NCBI GenBank assembly: GCA_005765155.1
Contig: VCCP01000002.1
Span: 124,001-188,000 of the forward strand
From: Zelopaecilomyces penicillatus
Taxonomy: Eukaryota > Ascomycota > Sordariomycetes > Hypocreales > Pseudodiploosporaceae
DNA: 64,000 bases
Direction: 5' to 3'
Shown in pieces: positions 1 to 10,956 of the stretch. Numbering within the stretch: the first letter of the stretch is position 1; the number at the start of each line of letters is the position of its first letter. A program made the translations under genes and the position numbers. Below the pieces are notes generated by a model. The model ran no database searches. It had not been told where the DNA came from and saw nothing but the letters and a program-made list of their open reading frames with translations.

Positions 1-1209
1 AAAAAAATTGAAAGTTCGGACATGGGTCACGACTTAGGCCAAAGGTAGAGGGAGGGTGAGAGAAAGACAAGTAACGGGACAAGCTAATAAATGGCGTGTT
101 TCTGACAGACAAGATTTGTGTTTTTGGGTGATAAGCTCAATTCTTCAATCGTGGACTTACGCCAGGATGTTACACAGCTCGCTGCAGGCCGTATTGATTC
201 AGCCCCGTAGGATCAAACAGTTGCAGAAATAGATGTAATGGCGGTGTGCCCAACGCCTCGAAAGTAAGAGATGTCATTGAAACACATGAAGCGGCCGAAT
301 TGCTCGAGACATTGATTGCTAGGAATTTATTGTCCACGAATCAACGCCCAAGACATCGACGGAGATAAACCCGACGCCTCACCGTAAAATTCACCTTGGT
401 TGTGTCTACCGTAGTAGAATTTAAACGGGCCCTCGGGTATTACTATGTCTTAATAGATCCTAAGTTGGGAATAGGGCCGGTCTTGAGCACAGCTGAACAT
501 TGAACAGGTGCATCGAGTTACACACCGGTAGGGGCCAAACGAGAGACATGCCAAATACTCTATGCGAGACCCTTTCATTTTAGCTGTGAGCTCTCAATTG
601 ACAACCACGTCTTTCATCAAGGAATATTATTACGTGGTAACTCAAAAAGGAATATTTCAGAGATGACAAGTATGAGCACTAGAGGATTTGTTGACGCTTA
701 TTCAGTTTGACATGGGTAATACTCGGTGCGGCCCGTGTCTCAAATCCACCTCTGACACCTATCTCCAAGAGGTTTGACAGGCGGTTAATAGCATCCTAAA
801 GGCTCGTGACTTTAGTTGAGACGCAGCAGAGAACCAAACGGCAAGGTAGCAGTCATCTCTTTTGCAATCATGTTTCCTCTTTGATGGAGAAGGTCAGTCG
901 CAGTTCAATTCAATGCGGGAACATCCCAGCAACATCTCAGTAAGAGCCCATCACAGCTACGGGTCCAGGGTCCGGGGTCCAGATCCAAGGCTGTCCGAGA
1001 CAAACTGGCCCTGCTGTACACAAGGAGATCAGTACCACAGCGATCTAGGCCCTCTCGGAATATTGAGATCTGGCATTACACGAACAGAGAAGTTTCCTAT
1101 ATTAATATTCCTCGTTTGCCAACTTGTTAAAAGCGAGGTATGCTCCAAAGACTTCTTTCGGCGTTGTCTATCAGTCCATCTTTGAGAACCAAACTCAACC
1201 CTTTTAACC
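1..1209. other. Intergenic, no gene seen
   Basis: I see no convincing coding region, RNA gene or mobile element here. Short open frames overlap one another on both strands and have no domain character. The last few hundred bases presumably hold the promoter of the ATP-grasp-like gene that starts at 1210. Confidence 0.5.
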
Positions 1210-2193
1210 ATGCCCTGGAAGACGCAAGATCCTTGGAGGTCGCAGTATTTCCAAGACATCGAATGTCCTGAGAATGTCGTCGTGCCCTTAAAAGACTATG
1301 ACGCATACGTCCTTTGTCTTGCCCATCGTTGGGTGTACGACAAGCTTCAAATCGCCGAGAGGCAGGGTCTTGTGTGTGCTCCTCACGGAGTCGTCCCACA
1401 CAGCTTCCCAGTCTTTAGCAAACCGACCCACAACTTGAGAGGCGGCAGCGCAGGATCCAGAATCCTCCATAACGTTGAAGAGTACTACGACCATTGCACC
1501 GCTGGGCACATGTGGTCGGAGATGCTTGAGGGCGACCATGTCAGCACTGACTTCGCCGTGCTGAACGGAAAGGTTGTCTGGTGTTCGCACTCGCTGGGTG
1601 TACCGTCGGGCGGAGGGACGTTTGAAAGATGGGAAATCAACATTTCCATCCCAGATCAGGAACAACGAGCGTTAATAGACTTCATGGAGACGCACTTGCC
1701 AGGTTACACGGGCATGACTAACGCGGAGACCATCGGTGGGAAGATTATCGAGATGCATCTGCGTTTCTCGGATCAGTGGCCGGATTTATACCCACGCGGA
1801 TTTCTGCCTGCTCTCGTCGGCCTATACCAAGGAAAATGGGTGGCCACAGAAGAGTTGGAGAGAAATGAGGGGAAAGGGTTCAGCATTGTTCTCAGTGGCG
1901 ACCCAGAAAGAGCATCATGGGTCAAGCCCGACGCAGCGCAAGTAGACCTGCTTCGCCAGAAACACCACATCTCTAGCATCCAACTGGCTTTCTGTGAGGA
2001 CGAATTAGCGCGACGTCACACTTATCCTCCGGGCGGGTTTCGGCTTGCTGTAATCAATGGGCGCAACTTGCTGGATTGTCTCAAAGCGAGGGTAGACTTG
2101 GCCGCACTGTTTAGCGAGGCAAATAGTTCGGCGTTGCCAGCAAAGCCGGTCAACATAGAAGGGGGGATGTTGGTATCGACTCAGGCCGCATGA
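1210..2193 (+). CDS. ATP-grasp-like fungal protein, function unknown
   Basis: Single-exon gene of 327 aa. Residues about 110-195 carry the pattern of a fungal ATP-grasp-like family: a strand pair around STDFAVLNGKVVW (residues 112-124), a Gly-rich turn, and the motif ETIGGKIIEMHLRFSDQWP (173-191), where the acidic residues and Asn171 sit where ATP-grasp enzymes bind Mg-ATP. The C-terminal part has the PPGGFRLAVIN segment that I associate with the same family. No signal peptide or membrane segment is visible. ATP-grasp enzymes ligate a carboxylate to an amine or thiol through an acyl phosphate, but the substrate cannot be inferred here. The nearest recognisable gene is almost 3 kb away, so context does not help. 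Family assignment rests on recalled motif similarity. Confidence 0.75.
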   Translation: MPWKTQDPWRSQYFQDIECPENVVVPLKDYDAYVLCLAHRWVYDKLQIAERQGLVCAPHGVVPHSFPVFSKPTHNLRGGSAGSRILHNVEEYYDHCTAGHMWSEMLEGDHVSTDFAVLNGKVVWCSHSLGVPSGGGTFERWEINISIPDQEQRALIDFMETHLPGYTGMTNAETIGGKIIEMHLRFSDQWPDLYPRGFLPALVGLYQGKWVATEELERNEGKGFSIVLSGDPERASWVKPDAAQVDLLRQKHHISSIQLAFCEDELARRHTYPPGGFRLAVINGRNLLDCLKARVDLAALFSEANSSALPAKPVNIEGGMLVSTQAA

Positions 2194-4028
2194 TTCTTAC
2201 GAGGAACATGACTTGTTGTTTTGTTTGGGGAGGCAAGGGGCGGGAATAACTATGTAATCATCTTGAACGAACGTCTTAAACGTTTTTTTTTTCAGCGTCT
2301 GGACTGATAGTTGTGTCATTAATAAACATCACAAATGTTGTCTTAGCGTCAAGTTTGAACGGGGTATACGATATTATACCGTATGACAGCATCAGATTCT
2401 GGCAAGTACATCGTTTGAGACAGCCACGTAGCTCAAACCGTCTCGACGCAGATTGGTAATAGATACTATCATCTTCCACCTATTAAGTGTAATAAAGAAT
2501 TAATTCCGACTATACTACGTACATATCAATAAAATATGTATTTTGTCTTGTGTCTTGTTTTGGTTTGACTACCACATCACCAGATAGAAAGCAAGTTTGG
2601 CCAGTCTCCATGGCCATTTCATGTGGGTATTTGTATTTGCTTTTCATGAGTTTACACTTTCGAGACATTGCTCTCTACTACAGTGTACAACGAAAGAGCC
2701 TACGCCACTTATGGATTTTCAGCATTGTCTCGGAACGCCATGTGTTCAGATCATTGCCGGTTTTACAAATCGTAACTGCAGGGTTATCAACAAAAGTCGC
2801 TACTTGTTTCGCGCGCCATGACTGGCCAAGTCCTATGAAGCCACAAAGGCAACCGGCCATTGGGTGCTACAGCCCAAAATAGGCCGGCAAGATCCGAGTG
2901 TCACATTAATTTTCGCCGTTCGTTGTGCAGATCTCGGCAACTATGCCAATAAAGAACCCTGGGAGGCTGGAGTAGGACAACATCATTTGGCTGAAATGCC
3001 ATAAATCCTGGGGTGGTAATACCTGCAGAAGCCTCAATTAATGTTTATTTTTGCTAGTTGAGGATTAAATTACTTGTGAGGGCTACTGCGAGTAGACGAG
3101 AAAGACCAAGTGATAGTCTGCGCGATGTTAGATAATAGGTAACCAGCTGCTGCGGGTATTCAGATGCATCAGTCCAAAGAATTCGTTCGTCCAAACACTT
3201 CCTGAATATTGCGTGGAAAAGCCCGGCCTTTTTCTAGAATGCATGCCTCGTCCAAAGCGCCCTATTTTATAGTTTTCGTAAACATTCCCTTGAATGTAAT
3301 TGCATTCGAGATTGTGATGTTATTTAGGACCTTACCCTACAACACTCCGTGCCGCGGAAATGACTGCCCTGTTTCTGCTTTAGCAGTCAGTAAATTGGTC
3401 CAAGATAATCATTTTCCACTTCCAAATCAATTTAATAAACTCATAATCAGTCATCGTCTCTTTACGTGGCCCCCAAGCAGGTCAGTCAGCTACGGCTACA
3501 TATAAGCCGAGCTGCTGCAGAGTCCCACAGCAAGACTAGATAGAACAGACCTCTTTATCACGACATGGTTCATGTATCTGTCTGGAAAGGCAGTTTGAAT
3601 AACCCGTCTCGACTACACGGAACACAAGGACCTGACAAGGTACGCAGACCAACGTATGCTAACCATAATAGTAAGTAAGTTATGCGGGCGGTCTTTGCAA
3701 TGTGGGGGAATCGTTCCGTGGGGTGGACGTGAGGATTTCGGAATGAGAAAATGGAATCAACGGGGTTTTTCCCCCACTGAAGTAAGAAAAGTTTATGGGA
3801 ATTATCAAGTCATGGGCAATGCTGTAATTACAACGAGCTCCAGCACCCATTTACTTCCAGCATGGGTGTCGGTCGCACCATGACCGGAACTCGGACATCA
3901 AGTTCTCGACTCACCAACAATCATTCTACAACTTACTAGCCCAGCTTCATCTCCAAATAAAAGAGACCATGCGCTCCATAACCTCTCAAGTGGCGTTCGC
4001 CCCAATTCCAGTGTCCGAGCTTGTGTGG

Positions 4029-4050
4029 GTGTGTGTGTGTGTGTGTGTGG
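4029..4050. repeat. GT dinucleotide microsatellite
   Basis: About ten uninterrupted GT units, preceded by an imperfect GTGTGG stretch. A second short GT run lies near 4181-4190. Confidence 0.9.
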
Positions 4051-4518
4051 CCCCGTCCGTCACCGGAGCGGTTGTGCCTGACACGCCGGCCACCCCTTCT
4101 GGAAGGTGATTTTGGCCCTGCATTACGATAGGTGTACTACGGGTTATTAATGTAGGTACCATGTTTATCTTATTAGTAGTGTGTGTGTGGCGATGCCACC
4201 ATCTTGATTCGGCCGAACCTTTCGACCTTTTAGATCCAAACTGGAATGGGGTTGCAATGCTCGCAAGCTGACCTTGTATACCCACCCACACAATGCCCAC
4301 GCGGTGGTGAAGAACTCACAAGGGTTACACATCCATAAAGGTCGATCCGAGAGAAGCCGCAAGCCCACGGAAATGATATCCACGATTCTCTCCTTGGTCC
4401 CCCCGCCCCCCATCGGGCCACGGCTGAAAAAACCCACATCAAGAAGCATCTGGGTAAATGCGCCCGCCAGGACTGCCGTTTGCAGCCTGGATCCCATGCG
4501 GAGTCCTGCTGATTTTAT

Positions 4519-4542
4519 AACCAACCAACCAACCAACCAACC
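4519..4542. repeat. AACC tetranucleotide microsatellite, six units
   Basis: Six perfect tandem copies of AACC. It is not the TTAGGG/CCCTAA telomeric unit, so it is read as a simple repeat. Confidence 0.9.
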
Positions 4543-5008
4543 ATCAATGTACGAAGCATTAATACCGACTTCCATGGAGCGGCACCGGGCTGTGCGCGCC
4601 CCTTGCCCGATACTGGCCTCCGCGGCCCGGTCGGCTCCATAATCCCATGACTTTAGCAGGGTCCCTTTGTGAAATGACCTTTTGGGACCTACCTCACTTG
4701 ACATGACCTCGCAAACAAGCAGCCCTAGCTTGGCTATCCGTTGTTGGCAAGTGCATGGCAAAATCCACCAAGGTTAGCCGTCTTGTCCGTCTGCCGCGCG
4801 TGATGGATTGGTTGGGGACACAATGGGAAACCGATTCCGTAGCAAACATGCGCTCTTGCGTCCCAAGATATAACGCATGTGTGCCCGCAATCTCTCGCGG
4901 GGTGCTTCCTCTGACAGGGAGAGTTGGCATGTTTTGTTGATTCATCATTCATTACTATTGCATTTTCTATTAGTTAGTCTTTGGTGATTAGCCTCTTGTG
5001 GGGGAAAG

Positions 5009-6836
5009 ATGCGAACCTCCATCTTGGCTGTGGTGCTCGCCAAGCTGCTTCTAGCTGGCTCGGCCTTGGCACAACAATCTTCTCCTTTGCTGCCGGGCAT
5101 CCCAAACCGGCCCCCGCCACCAGATGAAGACGATTACGTTCTTACTGTCGGCAAGCGAGCCGCGCCAGTCATCACGGTGCATGCCGGGTTCTTTCAGCAA
5201 CTGATTGATCACAACAACCCGTCTCTGGGCAAATTTACCCAGCGATATTGGTGGAATGCTGATCACTACGCCGGGCCCGGATCTCCGATTGTCCTCAACG
5301 CTCCCGGTGAGAACAACGCCGATGGTTACGGGGGTTATACCACGAACCGTACTCTTCCTGGACTCTTTGCGCAGTCCAATGGCGGTGCAGCCGTCCTGCT
5401 CGAGCATCGATATTGGGGAGGTAGTTCACCCTACAAAAATCTGACTGCCGAGACGCTGCAGTATCTCAATCTCGACAACTCCATCCAGGACCTCATATAT
5501 TTCGCCAACCATGTGGAGTTTCCCTTTGACCCCAAGGGCACCTCTCGGCCGGACAAGGCGCCCTGGATCTTGTCAGGCTGCTCTTACCCTGGCGCGTTGA
5601 CTGCCTGGACCAATGTTCTCGCCCCCGGCACATTCTGGGCTTACCACTGCTCCAGCGCCGTCGTCGAGGTCATCTCGAACCTCTGGGAGTACTATGACCC
5701 TATTGAGAAGGCCATGCCACGGAACTGCAGTACCGATTACAAGAGCGTCATTGCGCATATTGACAAGACGTTCACAACCGGCACGCCTGAGAAGCGACAG
5801 AGATTGAAGAAACTGTTTGGCTTTGGGGATCTCAAGCACGATGACGACTTTTCATCGGCCATAGTCAGCTCCCTGGGCCAATGGCAGAGCACACAGTTTT
5901 ACTCTGGATACACTCCGCTGAACGAAATGTGCGACTACATTGAGGTAACATCTACTGTCTAGCTCTCCTACACAGCGTGGAACACATGAGATTGACAAAC
6001 GAACAGAATCAGTGGCCTGGCAGCAAAGCTCCCGCAGCAGGTCCCGAGGGTGTTGGCCTTTGCAAGGCTATTAAAGGGTTTGCCAAGTGGTCGAGGGAAA
6101 TCATGATTCCCGGCAGTGAGTTATCTGAGACTTTTGTGTATTTTCTACTTGACTAAACAAGAGACAGCTTGCGCCAAACAAGGCTACTGGAAGGACAACA
6201 ACACCATCGCCTGTTATGACACATATGATGTAAAGAGCCCAGTTTACACTGACACATCCGTCAACAATACCGTTAACCGGCAGTGGATGTGGTATCTCTG
6301 CAATGAACCGTGAGCCGTTCCATTCCTCATTTACAAATCTATTCCAAACTAACATTTCCCGCAGCTTTGAGTGGTGGCAAGTATGGGCTCCCGAAGCCGA
6401 CTCCAAAATGGCACCCCGAAACTTCGACCGAGAGTACTACCGCCGCCAATGCAACCTCTTCTTTCCCGAAGTCGGCGGCTTCACTTTTGGCCTCAACAAG
6501 GGCCGCACCGTCGACGAGGTCAACGTCAAAACCGGCGGGTGGGACTACGTCAACACCACGCGTCTCATGTGGGCGAACGGCGAGCTCGACCCTTGGCGCC
6601 CGGCTACCGTCAGTGCCGATCGGCGACCAGGCGGCCCGCTCAAGAGCACCGACGAGGCGCCTGTGTTTGTGCTGCCCAAGGCGGCGCATTGCAATGACCT
6701 GATTCTTAAGAATGGCGAGGCGAACCCAGAGGTTAAGAAGATTATTACGGCGGAGGTGGACAAGATGAAGCAGTGGGTGCAGGAGTTTTATAAGCAAAAG
6801 GGAGGGAAGAACAGACGGCGGGCGATTGGCAGGTAG
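5009..6836 (+). CDS. Secreted serine peptidase, family S28
   Basis: Four exons: 5009-5944, 6007-6115, 6168-6309 and 6365-6836 (552 aa). The third exon could start at 6162 instead, adding two residues. Introns are 51-62 nt with GT-AG ends. Residues 1-21 form a signal peptide ending in ALA. The S28 catalytic triad is visible: Ser192 in SGCSYPG, Asp471 in NGELDPW and His504 in KAAHCNDL; residue 191, usually Gly, is Cys. S28 enzymes (lysosomal Pro-X carboxypeptidase and DPP II relatives, fungal acid prolyl peptidases) cut at proline, usually in acidic compartments or outside the cell. A Pro-rich segment (residues 30-40) follows the signal. The basic C-terminal tail is unusual but short. Without the joins the first exon runs into a stop 18 nt after the donor, which supports the splice model. 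Confidence 0.93.
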
Positions 6837-8792
6837 CGATTGAAGCGTTTTGTTTTGATGCAACCGAATAACATTGATATTATGGTGTTGGTATATATTT
6901 CGTCTGTATAAACTTTTTAATTTTGTTTTATTATACTGGAGATTGCCGGAACTGTTAGAAACTGGTAGGGATTACACTGAATTAAGAACATTACTAGAAA
7001 TTGCTATTTGTTCTTGTACAATAAAACATCACAAACAGTATTAAGCTGTTATCCTGCGTGTTTCTTTCCACACAGTTACCTGAGTGAATAACATAAACTA
7101 ACATGGTTCCACAAACCTGCCTTGATCTTTCATAGCCCCTGCATCTTTCAGCACGATATATAGCCTTCTCCTAGGTTCAATAAATACTTAATTAGGCTAT
7201 GCAGTTTACAGAAGTGATATGTTACAGGGTAGGGACGAGTTCAATTAACTGCATAAACGATGCCGTTGGTTAGACTATCCAGATATCCAGAGCTGTTGCG
7301 ATTTTGCCAGTGTGTTGCTGGAGAAATTTACTTCCACACATGACCTACTGTCTGTTTTCTTTTCTACCAGTCTCCAGTCTAGCCCGTCGCAAAGAGAGAG
7401 TCATGGCGACATTTAAGCTAGACTTGCGCTACGGATATTCTAGGCTCAAAGTTCAATTGCCACACTGGTAGCTGCCTCGTGCCTCGTCTGTTAGTTCTGC
7501 CAAGTCGTCGTTTGAGGCCTTCTAAGCAAACTACAAACTAGCGGAAGGGCCGATAGATAGATACGAATATATTAGCGTAGAGTGAAGTTGTTAAAAAAAC
7601 ACGTTGTATTCTGGAGACTATGTCAATGTAGTCAACAACTGCATTTGGGATAGGTGTTTGGAGCACACCCTCTTCAAATCGGTCTATAAGATACATTCAT
7701 CGATCCTTCACGCCACAATATCTAGGCTAAGACGCATGGCTTCTAGTCATGATATTATCGACTGATATCCAACAGCAGATGGTACCTGGATGGAATCAGA
7801 AAAGTTGTTGTTTACCATTATATTGTCCATGTCAGACGAAAGTGCTTCAAGACACCTCCATAAGGGATGGAACATTGCAGCCCTGTTACCCTACAAGATG
7901 AAATGATGAAATTCCTTTAGTTACTGACGCCTAAAATCGTTGTTCCATTTTCCTCTTTAGTTAGTGCCTCAGTTGGATATCCTCCAGTGCCAAGATTATC
8001 TAGCCAAAAGGCAACTCCGGGTGAATTTCACGCCACCAGCCTTAGATGACTCGCGTCGATACCCTATCCCCTGCTAAAGCCGTGAGACTCCCCATCCCGC
8101 GTGTGCCACCAACATCAATACTGTCGGATACAACCAAGTCCGAACCATGATCCCCAAATGTTCCGGAAGCGAGTCAGACAAAGCCCTAGCCTTTACTATA
8201 TTTGTCTACGCTGTCAAATCCGCTTGCAGCCTTGTAGGGATTTCGACCCGGCCCTCCCCATCGATTCGACGCACCCCACGCCAACAACGTGGGGTGAACA
8301 CGCGACGAGGTTGCATTGCAATTCCCCATACTTCAATCTAGATTGAGACATCTATCCAAGATGCAAGTAAATCAGCATTAAAAACCCTAGTGGGTTGAGT
8401 ACCGAGTCATTTCACCTGCTGAAGCTCTTCAACTAGCACCCAAACCGGGCTTTTTCTTCGATTATCTCGACCCAAAGCTTCGTGCTAGCACACCATAGCT
8501 TCTTTCCCCCACGCAGTGCTATGGAGTCATGATAGTTGACAAGGCTGGATAGGGATGCAACCTGCGAATCTAAGACAACAGTGAACTGAGAGTTCTGAGT
8601 CGAGATGTCTTTGTTAACCATCTAGAGGTCGGCCAGACGCGGTGCTTGACGGCATTTTGAAATGGTCCAACAAACCTATCATATTAGTATAAAGAGCAAA
8701 GATGGTTCCCTCAACAATGCTTATTCTTCTTCACCAAACAACAGCTTCTCAATTGATCAATTCAATCTACTCTGGAGATCTACTCTATCATC
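6837..8792. other. Intergenic, AT-rich, no gene seen
   Basis: Between about 6.9 and 8.1 kb neither strand holds a convincing open frame; stops are dense in all six. A TATA-like box (tataaa) near 8689 lies about 100 bp before the next gene. An ATG at 8702 opens an overlapping 78-codon frame that probably lies upstream of or near the transcription start. Confidence 0.55.
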
Positions 8793-9528
8793 ATGCCTTG
8801 TATGCCCGCTCCCTCTATCTTAGTACCTTTCTATCTTATCAAACGACTAACAGATTTATTAGCATTCCTCAGCATCACCAAGGGCCTCTGCGCTGCCCTC
8901 ATCTTGGCCGCAGCCCCAGTTTCAGCAACCCCCATTGAGATCGCTGCTGTTACAGCGGCTACTCCTGACTCTGTTGCTGCCGATGCCGTTGCTGATTCCC
9001 CTCCTACGAGCAGAAACCACCTTGCAGCCCGTCAAAACCAAGGATGGAGCTTTGAAAAGCACCAATGTTTTGGAGAGGGCGCCAATGCCAATGTGAATGA
9101 TCTTTACGAGTTGTGGGAATGGAGCTGCCACGAGCAATTCGACTTCACCAACGGTGATAACCGCCAGCAACGGTTTGTGCACCGACGAAACGGCAGACTG
9201 AACAAAGACATCGTGGATACTCGGGGTAGAAAGGTGGAAGTCATCGTCGATATGCGCGTCCAAAAGGGCAACCGGGTCACTAAAGCCATGTGCATGCAAG
9301 CCTATTGGTGGCTGACTCAGGGATGCGATTCCAGCCAAAAGTAAGTGGATGCTCCAATTCCGAGACCAGTTTCGACACATTGGCAAAAGATTGAATCAAA
9401 TTCTAATCATCAGACACAGTTGGACAACAACCCGTGGAGGTACGGGCGCTTTGCAGTATGGCACTCTTGGTAACGGTTTCCCCACTGAAGATATTGCATA
9501 TCTCTACCTGGACATCAACTACTACTAA
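8793..9528 (+). CDS. Small secreted protein, four cysteines
   Basis: Proposed exons 8793-8799, 8863-9340 and 9414-9528 (199 aa). Intron 1 (GTATGC...TATTAG, with a ctaac branch site ten bases before the acceptor) splits the signal peptide; joining gives the start MPSFLSITKGLCAALILAAA, a typical signal ending near VSA. Intron 1 is 63 nt with no in-frame stop, so the unspliced message is also open and encodes a 220 aa form with a poorer hydrophobic start. Intron 2 has GTAAGT and CAG ends. The mature part has an Ala-rich probable propeptide to about residue 50, then a Trp/Tyr-rich domain with four Cys (in HQCFG, WSCHE, AMCMQ and QGCDS). I do not recognise the family. Secretion and small size fit an effector-type or extracellular protein, but that is inference. 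It converges on the glycosyltransferase gene 165 bp downstream. Confidence 0.7.
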
Positions 9529-9693
9529 ACCTGTAGTAAGGCCTCTCACATCAGTTTGAGAGTACCTATTTGTGGTATATATATAGCACTTGATACATAG
9601 TTACACCTGAATATAGCTGAAATGAAACATCTTCACAACCTGTGAAGTCATGGTATATTTGCAAACTCAAAAGTCCTAGCCACTTCTTTGCTT

Positions 9694-10956
9694 TCATAGC
9701 ACATCACTTGACTCTTTCTCCACCTTCTTATTCTCCTCAAGTAACCCTGCGTGAATCACATCCTCACAAACAGGAGCATCAGGCAGAGGTAACACCTTGC
9801 GAGTCTGATCATAATGCAAACTCGCATATCTCAGATACTCGCCAAACGAGCCCGGCACAATGTCTGCATTTGCATTCTCACCCATATCCCAGAGATGAGC
9901 CAACGTAGGTCCTCCCCACATCCCAGCCGGACCATGTGAGAGCTTCATCACAGACGAGTTCGCCACCAACGTGTTGATGTGGTCTTCTGCTTGCTGCCAC
10001 TTTTCGTCCTTGACAGCGCCATCTCCCGTTCGAGGTAGGTTCATGAGGTCATACTGGCGCTGACCCGACCACTCGAGGGAAACCTGGAGAAGGTAAACCT
10101 CTTTCAGCGCGTCGGTGAAGAATATGCGCTTTGCGAAGTACTCGGCGCCGTTGAATCCGTCCTTTGTGTCGACGAGCTTCCGTAGTCGGTCCAAGCAAAG
10201 GAAATGTGCAACGTAATCGGCGAGGTGTTCACGGCTTACTACTGGTGACGGCGAATCCCATATGGGAAGATGATTGACCAAGGGATGTTTGTGAAAGCCT
10301 ATAGTGTTGGTCATGCCACCTTCCCACATTTTAAGAAAGATGTCGTGCCAGCGTTTGATGAATGTGTTTCCTTTTTTGCAGGCAATAAAGCCATTGATCA
10401 TGACACCGTGCATCAGAAATGCGGCAATCTCATGTGGTGATTCTGGGTCTTCAATCTGCTTCCAGCAGATGTCTTCCACATGTCGGAACAGGAAAGTCCC
10501 GGCATCCATCCAGATTCCGCCGTGCTGCCAAAGCAGTGGTAGACGAATAAGATCCGATTCGTGTGTGCCTTTGTAGATTCCGTCCATGCTGTAGTTCTTG
10601 AAAACCTCTGGTAGTAGTGAATCTTCAATGTAATTGACTACATTGGTCTCGGAACCGGGGACGTGATCGAGCATGTGTACAGTCCATTCGGAGCCGAGCC
10701 GACGAACCCAGCTGATGACGTTTCGCTGCACCCAAGGAGCCATCTTGCTATATCCAGAGTCCCAAAATGCCCAAATATTCTTCTCTGATGTGACGGGATG
10801 TCTCTGCTGAAGCCATGTTGCAATTTCTTCGTCTGATCTGGAATCGAGCTTTTCGGCGGGGATCAATTTCAATCCTGCTGGTATCGTAGTTTCGACGCCA
10901 TTGGCGGCATGGCCCGCTGTGGACAACAAGGGGGTTGCGACCTCGACTGAACCCAT
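9694..10956 (-). CDS. Glycosyltransferase, capsular polysaccharide synthesis type
   Basis: Single exon, 420 aa. The motif SDLIRLPLLWQHGGIWMD (residues 134-151) is the sugar-nucleotide/metal-binding core of the Caps_synth/Gly_transf_sug group; IWAFWDSGYSKMAPWVQ (61-77) near the start is the typical first strand of this family. No signal peptide or clear membrane helix is seen, so it is probably cytosolic or peripherally attached. In fungi such proteins are usually uncharacterised transferases that modify glycans or small molecules; donor and acceptor cannot be told. The start is the only good Met, 20 codons before conserved sequence. It is intact. Confidence 0.85.
   Translation of the reverse strand: MGSVEVATPLLSTAGHAANGVETTIPAGLKLIPAEKLDSRSDEEIATWLQQRHPVTSEKNIWAFWDSGYSKMAPWVQRNVISWVRRLGSEWTVHMLDHVPGSETNVVNYIEDSLLPEVFKNYSMDGIYKGTHESDLIRLPLLWQHGGIWMDAGTFLFRHVEDICWKQIEDPESPHEIAAFLMHGVMINGFIACKKGNTFIKRWHDIFLKMWEGGMTNTIGFHKHPLVNHLPIWDSPSPVVSREHLADYVAHFLCLDRLRKLVDTKDGFNGAEYFAKRIFFTDALKEVYLLQVSLEWSGQRQYDLMNLPRTGDGAVKDEKWQQAEDHINTLVANSSVMKLSHGPAGMWGGPTLAHLWDMGENANADIVPGSFGEYLRYASLHYDQTRKVLPLPDAPVCEDVIHAGLLEENKKVEKESSDVL

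Larger units (their letters stand above)
2194..5008. other. Intergenic spacer with microsatellites
   Basis: This 2.8 kb has only overlapping, low-complexity open frames. It holds a GT microsatellite and an AACC microsatellite, listed separately. A TATA-like element (acatataag) near 3497 is not followed by a recognisable gene. The 3' part is the promoter region of the S28 peptidase. Confidence 0.5.

Noticed and set aside
4519..4542. AACC repeat as an internal telomere-like sequence
   Set aside because: Unit is not TTAGGG/CCCTAA; read as an ordinary microsatellite.
4165..4761. 198-codon minus-strand frame
   Set aside because: Crosses the AACC and GT simple repeats and shows no domain; the opposite strand is open too.
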